From Rhizobium sp. R634 (GTDB taxonomy: Bacteria > Pseudomonadota > Alphaproteobacteria > Rhizobiales > Rhizobiaceae), in the NCBI RefSeq assembly GCF_002211305.1, contig NZ_LOKW01000004.1, forward strand, positions 1-64,000: 64,000 bases of DNA, in the 5' to 3' direction. Position numbers and translations under genes: made by a program. Under the pieces are notes generated by a model. That model saw only the letters and a list, made by a program, of their open reading frames with translations. It was not told the origin of the DNA and made no database searches. The stretch's first letter is position 1; every line of letters begins with the position of its first letter. Positions 1-8,012 of this stretch are shown one piece after another.

Positions 1-27
1 CGCGCCCAGAAGCAAAGCTAAATTCAT
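1..27 (-). CDS. possible 5' end of a gene leaving the window
   Basis: An ATG on the minus strand at 25-27 opens a frame that stays open to the window edge and reads M-N-L-A-L-L-L-G-A, which would suit the start of a signal peptide. A weak AAGGGA lies about 14 nt upstream. Nine codons cannot identify a product, so this is only a candidate. If real, it is divergent from the operon starting at 335. Confidence 0.25.
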
Positions 28-334
28 CACATTTCTTGTCCCTTTACCTGATTCTTTGAACCATCGAACCGTCACGTCTTCGGTTTTGTTCCGGCCGTTC
101 GCGCTTCGTTCGAAAAGGCATGTTGCGGTCAGGTCTGATAGACGGGGCGGTCGGGCCGTTATCTCGCCGTGCCGCGATACCAGTTTTCCGGGAGACGCCG
201 ACATGATCTCCGACAAAAGCAATCCTTAGGAGCATCAATAACGAAAGCCGGAGCGCTCGCGTGTTGATGATGGAACTAACCGCTTTGGCGGTGGTTCGGC
301 GAGCTCCTGAGGTCTCCAGCACAGGGGAATTCCT
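28..334. promoter_or_regulatory. upstream region of the arabinose-lipid operon
   Basis: No convincing gene is seen in these 307 bases. They should hold the promoter of the six-gene operon that starts at 335. A small hairpin is visible at 279-292 (ACCGC, loop TTTG, GCGGT). An AGGGGA ribosome-binding site sits just before the TTG start. I could not pick a confident -35/-10 pair. Confidence 0.4.
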
Positions 335-1876
335 TTGAACGAGCTGCATCATGAGTTCCTGCTGCGAAGCGATTTTTCGCCGATACCCCAGCAGGACGAG
401 CGGCTTAAGCCAACGCCTGCGTCGCTGTCGGCGGTCGGTTGCGAAAATCTTGAGACGGCTCCGCCGCCTTGCCCATTGGTGGTCGATCTGGACGGCACCC
501 TGGTGCGGTCGGATCTTCTGATCGAAACCGCCTTTTCCGAGCTCAGCCACCGGCCTTACTCGGCTGTGGATCTCGTCAGCGCCCTGTGCGGCGGGAAAGC
601 CCGTCTGAAGCACCGCCTTTCCCAGCCCGTGGACTTCGATCCAGCTATCCTTCCTTACGACGAGGAAGTGTTGAAGGTGATCCGCACAGCAAGGGAGGAG
701 GGACGGCCAATCTATCTTGCGTCGGCGAGCCATGAGCGTCTTGTTTCCGCGGTCGCCGAACATCTCGGCCTCTTCACCGGTTGGTTTGCGACCAGCGAAA
801 CGTCGAACTGCGCTGCCGATGTCAAAGCGGAAAAACTTGTTGCGGCGTTCGGCGAAGGCGGGTTCGACTATATCGGCAATGATGCGGCGGACCTTCCTGT
901 TTGGCGTCATGCCGCCAAATCCTATGCCATACGAACATCCCACGCAGTCGCGCAAAAGCTCACACGACAGTGCACCAACGTCCAATATCTCTCGCACGAC
1001 AAAGCGACCTGGCGGACCTGGGCGCGGCTGCTGCGTGTGCATCAGTACGTCAAGAACGGCCTGGTCTTTGTCCCGCTTCTGATAAACCAGCTGTTCGACG
1101 TCCACAGCATAGTCAGCGCCGGCCTGGCGTTCCTCGCATTCTCACTCTGTGCTTCCGGCGTCTATGTCCTCAATGATCTGGTGGATCTCCAGGACGACCG
1201 CGGCCATCGCACAAAATGCCGCAGGCCTCTCGCTTGCGGGGAGATTCCGCTCTCGGACGCTATTGCCGTAATCCCAATCCTCCTTCTCCTGTCGCTTGCC
1301 GTCGCCGTCATGGTGACGCCAGGATTCGTGCTTGTGTTGGCGGGGTATTTCGCCTTGACCACCGCCTATTCATTCTTTTTCAAGCGCAAGATGATCCTCG
1401 ACGTTGTGGCACTCGCGTCTCTTTACACGACGCGAGTGATCGGAGGGGCCGCCGCGCTCTCGGTCTGGCCATCGCCTTGGCTGCTGGCCTTCATGATGAG
1501 CTGGTTCCTCTCGCTTGCGCTGGTCAAGCGATACACAGAGCTTATCGGACGTCGCACCGCGCGCCTGCCGGACTCGAAGGGCCGGGACTACCGGAAGGCC
1601 GACATCGGCATGGTGGGTGCCTTGGCCGCGGGAGCGGGGATGAACGCGCTGACGCTGTTCGCCCTTTACGCCGCAAGCGATAACGCGCAGGACATCTATG
1701 CCCGGCCGGGAATGTTATGGCTCGCGGGGCCGATACTCGCCTGCTGGATCGCGCGCATTCTCATGCTCGCCCATCGCGGACAAATGCACGATGATCCGGT
1801 TGTCTTTGCCATCAAGGACAAAGTCAGTCTCGCCACGCTGGGTGCAGCCAGCATATTCGTCATGGCCGCGATGTGA
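335..1876 (+). CDS. HAD phosphatase-UbiA prenyltransferase fusion (decaprenyl-phosphate phosphoribosyltransferase-like)
   Basis: The 513-residue protein joins two domains. Residues about 45-215 are a HAD-type phosphatase with the D51-x-D53-G-T motif and a late GNDAADLPVW motif. From about residue 230 to the end is a polytopic UbiA-family prenyltransferase with N280-D-x-x-D284-x-x-x-D288. In mycobacteria the UbiA enzyme moves phosphoribose from PRPP to decaprenyl phosphate, and a separate phosphatase then removes the 5'-phosphate. Here both steps appear fused. The product would feed the DprE1/DprE2-like enzymes downstream. The start is taken as TTG with AGGGGA 8 nt before it, because no ATG lies in frame before the HAD motif. 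The polyprenol substrate is inferred. Confidence 0.8.
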   Translation: MNELHHEFLLRSDFSPIPQQDERLKPTPASLSAVGCENLETAPPPCPLVVDLDGTLVRSDLLIETAFSELSHRPYSAVDLVSALCGGKARLKHRLSQPVDFDPAILPYDEEVLKVIRTAREEGRPIYLASASHERLVSAVAEHLGLFTGWFATSETSNCAADVKAEKLVAAFGEGGFDYIGNDAADLPVWRHAAKSYAIRTSHAVAQKLTRQCTNVQYLSHDKATWRTWARLLRVHQYVKNGLVFVPLLINQLFDVHSIVSAGLAFLAFSLCASGVYVLNDLVDLQDDRGHRTKCRRPLACGEIPLSDAIAVIPILLLLSLAVAVMVTPGFVLVLAGYFALTTAYSFFFKRKMILDVVALASLYTTRVIGGAAALSVWPSPWLLAFMMSWFLSLALVKRYTELIGRRTARLPDSKGRDYRKADIGMVGALAAGAGMNALTLFALYAASDNAQDIYARPGMLWLAGPILACWIARILMLAHRGQMHDDPVVFAIKDKVSLATLGAASIFVMAAM

Positions 1877-1885
1877 GGTGGCCAC

Positions 1886-2317
1886 ATGGTTCGGCAGTTC
1901 CGACAGCAAAGCAGTTCTAGCAGCGTCGCGGCCCGCTATGTCGCCTTCGCAGTGCTCTCTACCATCGCCAATTTCGCAGTGCAGGCGATCGTTCTGCAAA
2001 TAGCGCCCTGGTCGAGCCTGATGCCATCGATCCTCGCCGGCACCGCCGCCGGCTTCGCCTTGAAATATGTTCTCGACAAGAAATGGATCTTTTTCGACCG
2101 TTACACCTCGCATAATGAGGAACTGTCGAAGGTGGTGCTGTACGGCCTGTTCAGCGTGCTGACGACGCTCATATTCTGGGGGTTCGAAATTGCCTTCTGG
2201 ACAATCTGGAAGACGGAACTTGCCAAATACACCGGTGGAGCGATCGGATTGGCGATCGGCTATATCTCCAAATACACTCTCGACCGGAAATTCGTCTTCA
2301 AACCAGGGGAGGCGTGA
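1886..2317 (+). CDS. GtrA-like membrane protein (candidate lipid-linked sugar flippase)
   Basis: This is a 143-residue protein with four predicted transmembrane helices and the GtrA-type opening A-R-Y-V-A-F-A-V-L-S-T-I-A-N-F. GtrA-family proteins are proposed to flip polyprenyl-phosphate sugars across the inner membrane. The mycobacterial relative Rv3789 lies beside the dprE genes and has been linked to decaprenyl-phosphoarabinose. It sits 9 nt after the UbiA fusion and 7 nt before the DprE1-like gene, which supports the same role here. The family assignment is firm, while flipping of an arabinolipid is inferred from context. The short C-terminal tail is basic and cytoplasmic-looking. Confidence 0.8.
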   Translation: MVRQFRQQSSSSSVAARYVAFAVLSTIANFAVQAIVLQIAPWSSLMPSILAGTAAGFALKYVLDKKWIFFDRYTSHNEELSKVVLYGLFSVLTTLIFWGFEIAFWTIWKTELAKYTGGAIGLAIGYISKYTLDRKFVFKPGEA

Positions 2318-2324
2318 CGGACCA

Positions 2325-3647
2325 ATGGAGGGGTGGGGACGCTATCCGCGCCATGAGAGCGAGGTAATGGACTGCCGATCGCCGGAGGCGCTTGGCGGGA
2401 TTGTGGCATCGCGCGCGGGGCTGATCGCTCGCGGCAACGGCCGCTCCTACGGTGATGCTGCGATCGGCGAGCATTCCACCTTGATGTGCGCTGGATTGAA
2501 CCGGATGAAAAGGTTCGATGCCACCGATCGCGTCCTCACCGTGGAGGGCGGCATCATGCTATCCGACGTCCTGCGCTCGCTGGTGCCGAGGGGCTATTTC
2601 CCGCCGGTGGTTCCCGGCACGAAGTTCGTCACGATCGGCGGCATGGTCGCATCGGACGTTCACGGCAAGAACCATCATCGCGATGGCGGTTTCGGCGATC
2701 ACGTCAGCGAACTCAAATTGGTGGGCGCCGGCGGCGAGATCCTCACCTGCAGCCGCACGCAGAATGCGGAGCTTTTCGAAGCGACGGTCGGCGGGATGGG
2801 TCTCACAGGAATCATCGCCGAGGTCAGCTTTCCTATGCGGCCGATCGAAACGGGCTGGATCGCGCAGAAGACGACAGTCGCGGAGAACCTCGACAAAGCA
2901 TTGGAGGCGCTGCGGCAATCGGAGGACGCCACCTATTCGGTCGCCTGGATCGATTGCCTGTCGAAAGGCGCTTCCCTGGGACGTTCATTGATTTTTGCCG
3001 GCGAGCACGCGACGCCAGATCAGGTCGCCGCGATGCCAAAGGCCGATCTTTTCCCTTCGCCGAACAACGCGTCGCTTTCCCTGCCGTTCGACATGCCGGC
3101 TTGGCTACTGAACAAGGCGAGCGTGACCGCCTTCAACGAGCTCTATTTCCGGTCAGGTATCCGCAAGGCGGCCAAGCCCTCGTTGGTCCATTGGGATGAA
3201 TACTTCTTTCCTCTCGACCGCATCCTTCAATGGAACAGACTTTACGGCAAACGAGGCTTTCTCCAGCATCAATGCGTGGTACCGGACGCCGAGGCGCTGC
3301 CGGTTCTCACCAGCATCCTCGACCGCTTCGCGCATTCGGGCAAAGGTTCATTTCTTGCCGTTCTTAAAAAGCTGCGAGGCAGTGCGGGCCTGCTCTCCTT
3401 TGCCGCGCCGGGCTATACGCTCGCACTCGACCTCCCGGCCACGCAAGAGGTGTTGGGGCTGCTGAGCGAAATCGACGAGCTGGTTGTCAAGGTAGGGGGA
3501 CGTCTCTATCTGGCCAAGGATGCGCGCCAGTCCCGCCATACGTTCGAAGCCGGTTACCCCAGGCTGGATGCGTTCAAAGAGCTGCGGAGAGCAACTGAAG
3601 CCGATCGCCGTTTCAATTCCCGCTTGGCAAAAAGGCTCGGCATATGA
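2325..3647 (+). CDS. dprE1: DprE1-like FAD-dependent decaprenylphosphoryl-ribose 2'-oxidase
   Basis: This is a 440-residue FAD-binding oxidoreductase of the DprE1 type (M. tuberculosis DprE1 is about 460). The FAD-binding loop is seen as ARGNGRSYGDA near residue 30, followed by PGTKFVTIGGMVASDVHGKNH. The C-terminal block GGRLYLAKDAR contains K398, matching the catalytic lysine 418 of the mycobacterial enzyme. At the position of the benzothiazinone-target cysteine 387 this protein has A367; the 31-residue spacing to the lysine is the same in both. The role would be oxidising the 2'-hydroxyl of polyprenyl-phosphoribose. The ATG at 2325 follows GGGGAGG and gives the conserved N-terminus. Its stop overlaps the next start (ATGA). 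Confidence 0.88.
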   Translation: MEGWGRYPRHESEVMDCRSPEALGGIVASRAGLIARGNGRSYGDAAIGEHSTLMCAGLNRMKRFDATDRVLTVEGGIMLSDVLRSLVPRGYFPPVVPGTKFVTIGGMVASDVHGKNHHRDGGFGDHVSELKLVGAGGEILTCSRTQNAELFEATVGGMGLTGIIAEVSFPMRPIETGWIAQKTTVAENLDKALEALRQSEDATYSVAWIDCLSKGASLGRSLIFAGEHATPDQVAAMPKADLFPSPNNASLSLPFDMPAWLLNKASVTAFNELYFRSGIRKAAKPSLVHWDEYFFPLDRILQWNRLYGKRGFLQHQCVVPDAEALPVLTSILDRFAHSGKGSFLAVLKKLRGSAGLLSFAAPGYTLALDLPATQEVLGLLSEIDELVVKVGGRLYLAKDARQSRHTFEAGYPRLDAFKELRRATEADRRFNSRLAKRLGI

Positions 3648-4393
3648 AGGGCATCGGCAAGACACTGCTCATGATCGGCGCGACCTCGGATATTGGCCGG
3701 GCGACGGCAATTGCCTATGCCGAGGCAGGTTGGGCCATACATTTGGCGGGGCGGACGCGCGCAGCCGTTCAACGTGAAGCCGACGACATCGCTGCACGGA
3801 CTGGAGCAGCTGTCACGGTTCACGAACTCGATATCCTCCAAACAGTTCGTTTCGACCCCTTCCTCAACGCTGTGTCGCCCTTGCCCGACACGGTGGTCTG
3901 CGTCGTCGGCGAACTCGGTGAGCAGTCTCGGGCTGAACAGGAGCTCGAATATGCCGCGATGGTCATGCGCACGAACTTCGAGGGTCCGGCTTTGCTTCTT
4001 GGTCTTCTGGCTGAGCGCTTCGCGGCGCGCGGATCGGGCACGATCGTGGGAACGAGCTCTGTCGCCGGCGATCGCGGACGCGCGTCGAACTATGTCTATG
4101 GCGCCGCCAAAGCCGGCTTGACCGCCTTTCTGTCCGGGCTGAGGAACAGGATGTCCCGGTCCGGCGTGCGCGTCGTGACCGTGAAGCCCGGCTTTGTTCG
4201 CACGCGGATGACCGACGGGATGAAGCTCCCTCCGTTTCTCACCGCGGAACCTCAGGAAGTGGCGCGAAAGATCTTTGCTGTTGCCGAGGGCGGTAGCAGC
4301 AGTGACGTCATCTACGTCAGAGGGATCTGGCGTCCGCTCATGACGGTCATCCGGTCAATCCCAGAGTCGATCTTCAAGAGGTTGCGGCTGTGA
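3644..4393 (+). CDS. dprE2: DprE2-like short-chain dehydrogenase (2-keto-sugar reductase)
   Basis: This 249-residue classical SDR has the nucleotide-binding motif G-A-T-S-D-I-G at 12-18 and the catalytic Y152-x-x-x-K156 preceded by SSVAG. The C-terminus (R-S-I-P-E-S-I-F-K-R-L) closely resembles the end of mycobacterial DprE2, which is a good discriminator from generic SDRs. It should reduce the 2-keto intermediate made by the DprE1-like partner, giving polyprenyl-phospho-D-arabinose. It overlaps the DprE1-like gene by ATGA and the next gene by GTGA, so the block is translationally coupled. Confidence 0.87.
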   Translation: MKGIGKTLLMIGATSDIGRATAIAYAEAGWAIHLAGRTRAAVQREADDIAARTGAAVTVHELDILQTVRFDPFLNAVSPLPDTVVCVVGELGEQSRAEQELEYAAMVMRTNFEGPALLLGLLAERFAARGSGTIVGTSSVAGDRGRASNYVYGAAKAGLTAFLSGLRNRMSRSGVRVVTVKPGFVRTRMTDGMKLPPFLTAEPQEVARKIFAVAEGGSSSDVIYVRGIWRPLMTVIRSIPESIFKRLRL

Positions 4394-6021
4394 CGGAACA
4401 CTCAAATCGGGCGGCCTACGCAGCCACCGGAACTGGAGCTGGTGCCTATAGGCCACCTAGAACCTGGGCACGGCGACTGCTCTCTGCAGACGTCGCAATC
4501 ATCGTCGTCGCCTTGGTCTGTGCAGCTATGCTCGCACTGCCGGGAAGAACCATCAACGCCGCCTTCATCAATGACGTGCTGATCTTCATCGATGGTGCGC
4601 ATCGCATCGACTTTGGTCAGGTGCCGAACCGCGATTTCCACACGGCGCTCGGGCCCCTCGTCTTTTACATTCCAGCTGCTGGATACTTTCTGTCAGGGAA
4701 TTTCGGGGCTGCCATCCCACTGGGGATGGCTATCGTGCTCGTCGCTTTCACCCCTGTGATGGTCCGTATCCTGGGGTCGCGCTTAAGCCCTCCATTGGCT
4801 GCAGCACTCGGCATATTCCTGGTTCTCATTCTCGCGGCTCCGATCAATCTCGGCAGTTCCATCTGGTATCCTTCCTTTGCGATGTTCTATAACCGCATCG
4901 GTTGGGTCGCTCTCGGACTGTTGCTGGTGATGTACCTGGCGCCGCAGTCCCCGAACAGGCACAACGATATCGCCGATGCTCTCGCAACCGCCTTCCTTCT
5001 GCTTGTCTCGTTTTACACCAAGGCTACCTACGGGCTTGCCGGGACCGGCCTGCTCTTGATCATTCTCTCGGATCGGCAGCAACGCCGCTGGGTCGTGACA
5101 GCCCTGCTGCTGACAGGGCTGGCAATGGTCGCTATCGAATTCTTCTGGCGCGGAACTGTCCAGCACATTGAGGATCTGCGGGCGGCGGCGCGCGTCAGCG
5201 GCGGTCATGATATCGGCAGCATCCTGAAGAATCTGCGCGAGAACCTGTCCGATCTCACCGTGTTCGCAGCCGTCGCTTCGCTCGCCATCTGGCAAAGCCG
5301 CAGCCCGCGAGATCTCATCTTCTGTGGGTTTTGCTTAGGCGCCGGTGTGGCGCTCATCAATCAGAACGCCCACAGCTGGGGCATCATCACGCTCTATTGC
5401 GGGGCAACGGTGCTGGCGCAGAAGGCGGCCTGGTTTCGACCGGGCGGCACGGCGTCGGCGGGACGTTTGGCTCGTCCTGCGGGCGCCCTGCCGCTGCTCG
5501 TCGTCTTGTTCCTGTTGCCCCCAATCGTGCACCACAGCGCGGCCCTGGCCCTGCATACGACGCTCGCGGCCGAGAAAGCGGGGCAGTCTCTCGGGCTGCC
5601 GCAATTCGACGATGTCCGGGAGGTCGATCCGCCGGGCGGCGAGCCCGATTTCATCAGGCGCTACCTCGACAGCATTGTCAGCGGCGGCGCGCTTCTTCAG
5701 TCTTTGCCGATTCCAGCCGAACGGATTTTCGTCCTCGATTTCGCAAACCCGTTCTCTGCCGGACTCGGCGTTCGCCCGCCCACCGGCGACACCGCGTGGC
5801 TCCACTGGAACCGCAATATCAATGAAAAGGCCTACATCCCGCCGGAGGTGCTCTTTGCCGACGTCAAGATCGTCATGGTGCCCAAAACCGGCATCAACAG
5901 CCTGCCGCTGCAGGAACTGTATGGCCCGTTCCTTTCGGCCAATTTCGATGTGATGCGGAAGACATCCGAATGGACGATCTATCAATGGCGCAAGGCCAAG
6001 GCGCAAAGTGAGGCACGGTGA
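4390..6021 (+). CDS. GT-C-type polytopic membrane glycosyltransferase, copy 1
   Basis: A 543-residue integral membrane protein with about ten or more hydrophobic segments and a soluble C-terminal region from about residue 400. The first external loop carries N61-D62, D68, D74 and the G-x-V-P-N-R-D82-F pattern typical of GT-C enzymes, which use polyprenyl-phosphate sugars on the periplasmic side. Its place directly after a polyprenyl-phosphoarabinose pathway makes it a candidate arabinosyltransferase. The acceptor is unknown. The next gene is a clear paralogue, sharing the first loop, a F-Y-x-R-I-G-W-x-x-L-G-L-L-L-V-M-Y segment and a DF-x-NPFSAGL block. The start is GTG, overlapping the previous stop as GTGA. 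Confidence 0.75.
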   Translation: MTEHSNRAAYAATGTGAGAYRPPRTWARRLLSADVAIIVVALVCAAMLALPGRTINAAFINDVLIFIDGAHRIDFGQVPNRDFHTALGPLVFYIPAAGYFLSGNFGAAIPLGMAIVLVAFTPVMVRILGSRLSPPLAAALGIFLVLILAAPINLGSSIWYPSFAMFYNRIGWVALGLLLVMYLAPQSPNRHNDIADALATAFLLLVSFYTKATYGLAGTGLLLIILSDRQQRRWVVTALLLTGLAMVAIEFFWRGTVQHIEDLRAAARVSGGHDIGSILKNLRENLSDLTVFAAVASLAIWQSRSPRDLIFCGFCLGAGVALINQNAHSWGIITLYCGATVLAQKAAWFRPGGTASAGRLARPAGALPLLVVLFLLPPIVHHSAALALHTTLAAEKAGQSLGLPQFDDVREVDPPGGEPDFIRRYLDSIVSGGALLQSLPIPAERIFVLDFANPFSAGLGVRPPTGDTAWLHWNRNINEKAYIPPEVLFADVKIVMVPKTGINSLPLQELYGPFLSANFDVMRKTSEWTIYQWRKAKAQSEAR

Positions 6022-7631
6022 CGCAAGCATCGACGTCGATGCCGGAGAAAGATACATTGCGACCGGCCGTTCAGTTGAACTGGTGGCGTGCCACTGTCTG
6101 CAGCATTGGATTGCTCCTTGCCGGCCTCCTCGCTCTGCCCGGCGGGACGGTCACAACAAAATACGTCAACGACCTATTCGTTTTCCTGGATGGCGCACAT
6201 CGTATCGCGGCCGGGCAGGTGCCGAATGTCGACTTCCACACATCTCTCGGGCCACTTACCTTCTATATCCCAGCTCTCGGCTACGCCCTGTCCGGTAGCA
6301 TGGGCGCCGCAATGCCAGTGGGGATGTCGCTGCTCATCCTCTTCCTTTCGCTCGTTGCAGCAGAAGTGGTCGGCAGCCGGATGCATTGGGCGTTTGGGCT
6401 GCCGCTGGCAACCTTTCTGCTTCTGGTGGTCGCGGCGCCTGCCAACCCAGGGGAGCGGATCGGAGAGCTCAGCTTTGCCATGTTCTACAACCGGATCGGG
6501 TGGGCATCTCTCGGCCTGCTTTTGGTTATGTACCTGCGCCGCTTGCCGGGCGCCTCCAGCGGCAAATCGGCCGACGCCGCATGCGCCAGCTTCCTCGTTC
6601 TGGTGATGCTTTATACGAAGGTCACCTATGGTGTGGTGGGCCTTGCTTTCCTGGTGTTCATGCTTTTCGACCGTCGCCAGATCGGCTGGGTCACGCTCGC
6701 GTTTGGGCTCGTCGCTGCCAGCATCCTGGTGATCGAATTGGTCTGGGGCGGCGGGGTCAAGTACCTCCTCGACATTAGTCTTGCGGGGAAGAATAGCGGC
6801 GGCCTCCCGACGATGACGGCTCTCGGTCACGTGGTGCGAACTAATCTCGCCGACCTTCTTGCTTACCTGGCTGTCGCCATCATCCTTTTCATCCTGACGC
6901 CAAGCTATCGGCATCTGCTCTTCGTTGGCTTCAGCATCGCCACCGGAATCCTCCTGATCGAGCAGAACTTCCAATTCTTTGGGATCCTGACGCTCGGCGC
7001 AAGCGCCGCCGTGTTGTCGGAGAGTCTCTTTCGGACAGAGCTTCGCTGCCGGTATGCAAGAGCGCACATCGCCCTGCCGCTGCTGTCAGCGTTCCTGCTA
7101 ATACCGGCCGCGGTCACCAATGCAGTGTCGCTCGCCATTCATGCCTATTATACGGCCGGCGAACGAGGCGAAGCCATTCGGCTGCCCGCCTTTTCCGAGA
7201 TTCGGCTGGTGCAGATGTGGAGCGCCGGCCAATACGAATATTTTCGGGACTACAACCGCACACTTGCCGACGCGTCCGCGGCCCTTTCGCAATTGAATGC
7301 CGGGTCTGAGTGCGTCGCCGTTCTGGACTTCGTAAATCCGTTTTCCGCCGGCCTGGATCGCACGCCGCCGGCCGGCGACAGCGTCTGGTACCATTGGGGA
7401 AGGACGCTCGGGCCTGACTATCATCCAGCCGCGGAAGAGATGTTCGCCGACGTGGACCTGATCCTCGACCCGAAGTGGCCGATCGAGATCTGGACGGGAA
7501 ACGGCATGCGGGACATCTATGCGCATTATATCGCCCGCCACTATGACCTGGTGCGGGAGACGGCCGATTGGCGCATCTACCGCAGGAACGCTTCTCGAAC
7601 TGAAGCAGATCGTCTTCCACGTTCGAGATGA
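6018..7631 (+). CDS. GT-C-type polytopic membrane glycosyltransferase, copy 2
   Basis: A 537-residue tandem paralogue of the preceding gene with the same architecture: a short cytoplasmic N-terminus, a first loop with N-D-x5-D-G-A-H-R-I and V-P-N-V-D-F, many membrane segments, then a periplasmic-looking C-terminal domain. In copy 2 the loop reads P-N-V-D-F where copy 1 has P-N-R-D-F, so acceptor or donor preference may have diverged. It begins with GTG overlapping the upstream stop and is the last gene of the operon. By analogy with mycobacterial Emb/Aft enzymes it may add arabinose to a surface glycan or lipid, but this is inference. No other enzyme class fits better. Confidence 0.73.
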   Translation: MTQASTSMPEKDTLRPAVQLNWWRATVCSIGLLLAGLLALPGGTVTTKYVNDLFVFLDGAHRIAAGQVPNVDFHTSLGPLTFYIPALGYALSGSMGAAMPVGMSLLILFLSLVAAEVVGSRMHWAFGLPLATFLLLVVAAPANPGERIGELSFAMFYNRIGWASLGLLLVMYLRRLPGASSGKSADAACASFLVLVMLYTKVTYGVVGLAFLVFMLFDRRQIGWVTLAFGLVAASILVIELVWGGGVKYLLDISLAGKNSGGLPTMTALGHVVRTNLADLLAYLAVAIILFILTPSYRHLLFVGFSIATGILLIEQNFQFFGILTLGASAAVLSESLFRTELRCRYARAHIALPLLSAFLLIPAAVTNAVSLAIHAYYTAGERGEAIRLPAFSEIRLVQMWSAGQYEYFRDYNRTLADASAALSQLNAGSECVAVLDFVNPFSAGLDRTPPAGDSVWYHWGRTLGPDYHPAAEEMFADVDLILDPKWPIEIWTGNGMRDIYAHYIARHYDLVRETADWRIYRRNASRTEADRLPRSR

Positions 7632-8012
7632 CGAGCCGACCAAAAGCTGAAATTCGGCTTCATCGAGTGAGCGGCGGTTAAGGCTTCAATTGAAAAGGCA
7701 CTACAGAGCGCGTCGGTTCGCCCATGATCCCTCGACGTTCATCTGCGCAAAGCACCGGACGGCTGCCACGGGTCAGAGATGCAAAGGCTCTAAAGGCGAA
7801 AAGCTCTTCGGCAGCCAGGTGCCGCCAACCGATCTTTGGCCGCAACTCCGTCGCGCGGAACCCGTTAACGCGGCCAAAGTTCGGTGACGGTTCAAGCCAA
7901 TCGCACCAGGGTTTTCCGAATTTAAACCGGAACTGACCTCCGCGCTTGATCAAGACATAAACGCTCACCCGCTTCACGCATCAGGGCGGCTGGGAAGTCG
8001 CTCTGATGATGC
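7632..8012. other. intergenic region with two inverted repeats
   Basis: No convincing gene. An imperfect 17-bp palindrome at 7644-7660 (AAGCTGAAATTCGGCTT) lies just after the GT-C operon and could act as a weak terminator. A stronger hairpin has perfect 10-bp arms CTTTGGCCGC (7834-7843) and GCGGCCAAAG (7870-7879) around a 26-nt loop. A 99-codon minus-strand frame (7678-7977) overlaps it. I suspect a repeated rhizobial intergenic element rather than a protein gene, but cannot confirm this from one copy. Confidence 0.4.

Noticed and set aside
44..1105. Long minus-strand frame of 353 codons opposite the UbiA fusion
   Set aside because: It is antisense to a gene with clear HAD and UbiA motifs, has no recognisable domain and is rich in Arg, as expected for a shadow in GC-rich DNA.
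335..7631. A nod/noe cluster for Nod-factor synthesis
   Set aside because: No nodABC or nod box was seen, and the GT-C pair has no counterpart that I know in nod regions, so only a shared donor pathway is claimed.
7678..7977. 99-codon minus-strand frame between the GT-C and DUF1003 genes
   Set aside because: It has no ribosome-binding site that I can see and contains a palindrome. A repeated intergenic element is more likely than a gene, so it is noted only in the intergenic entry.
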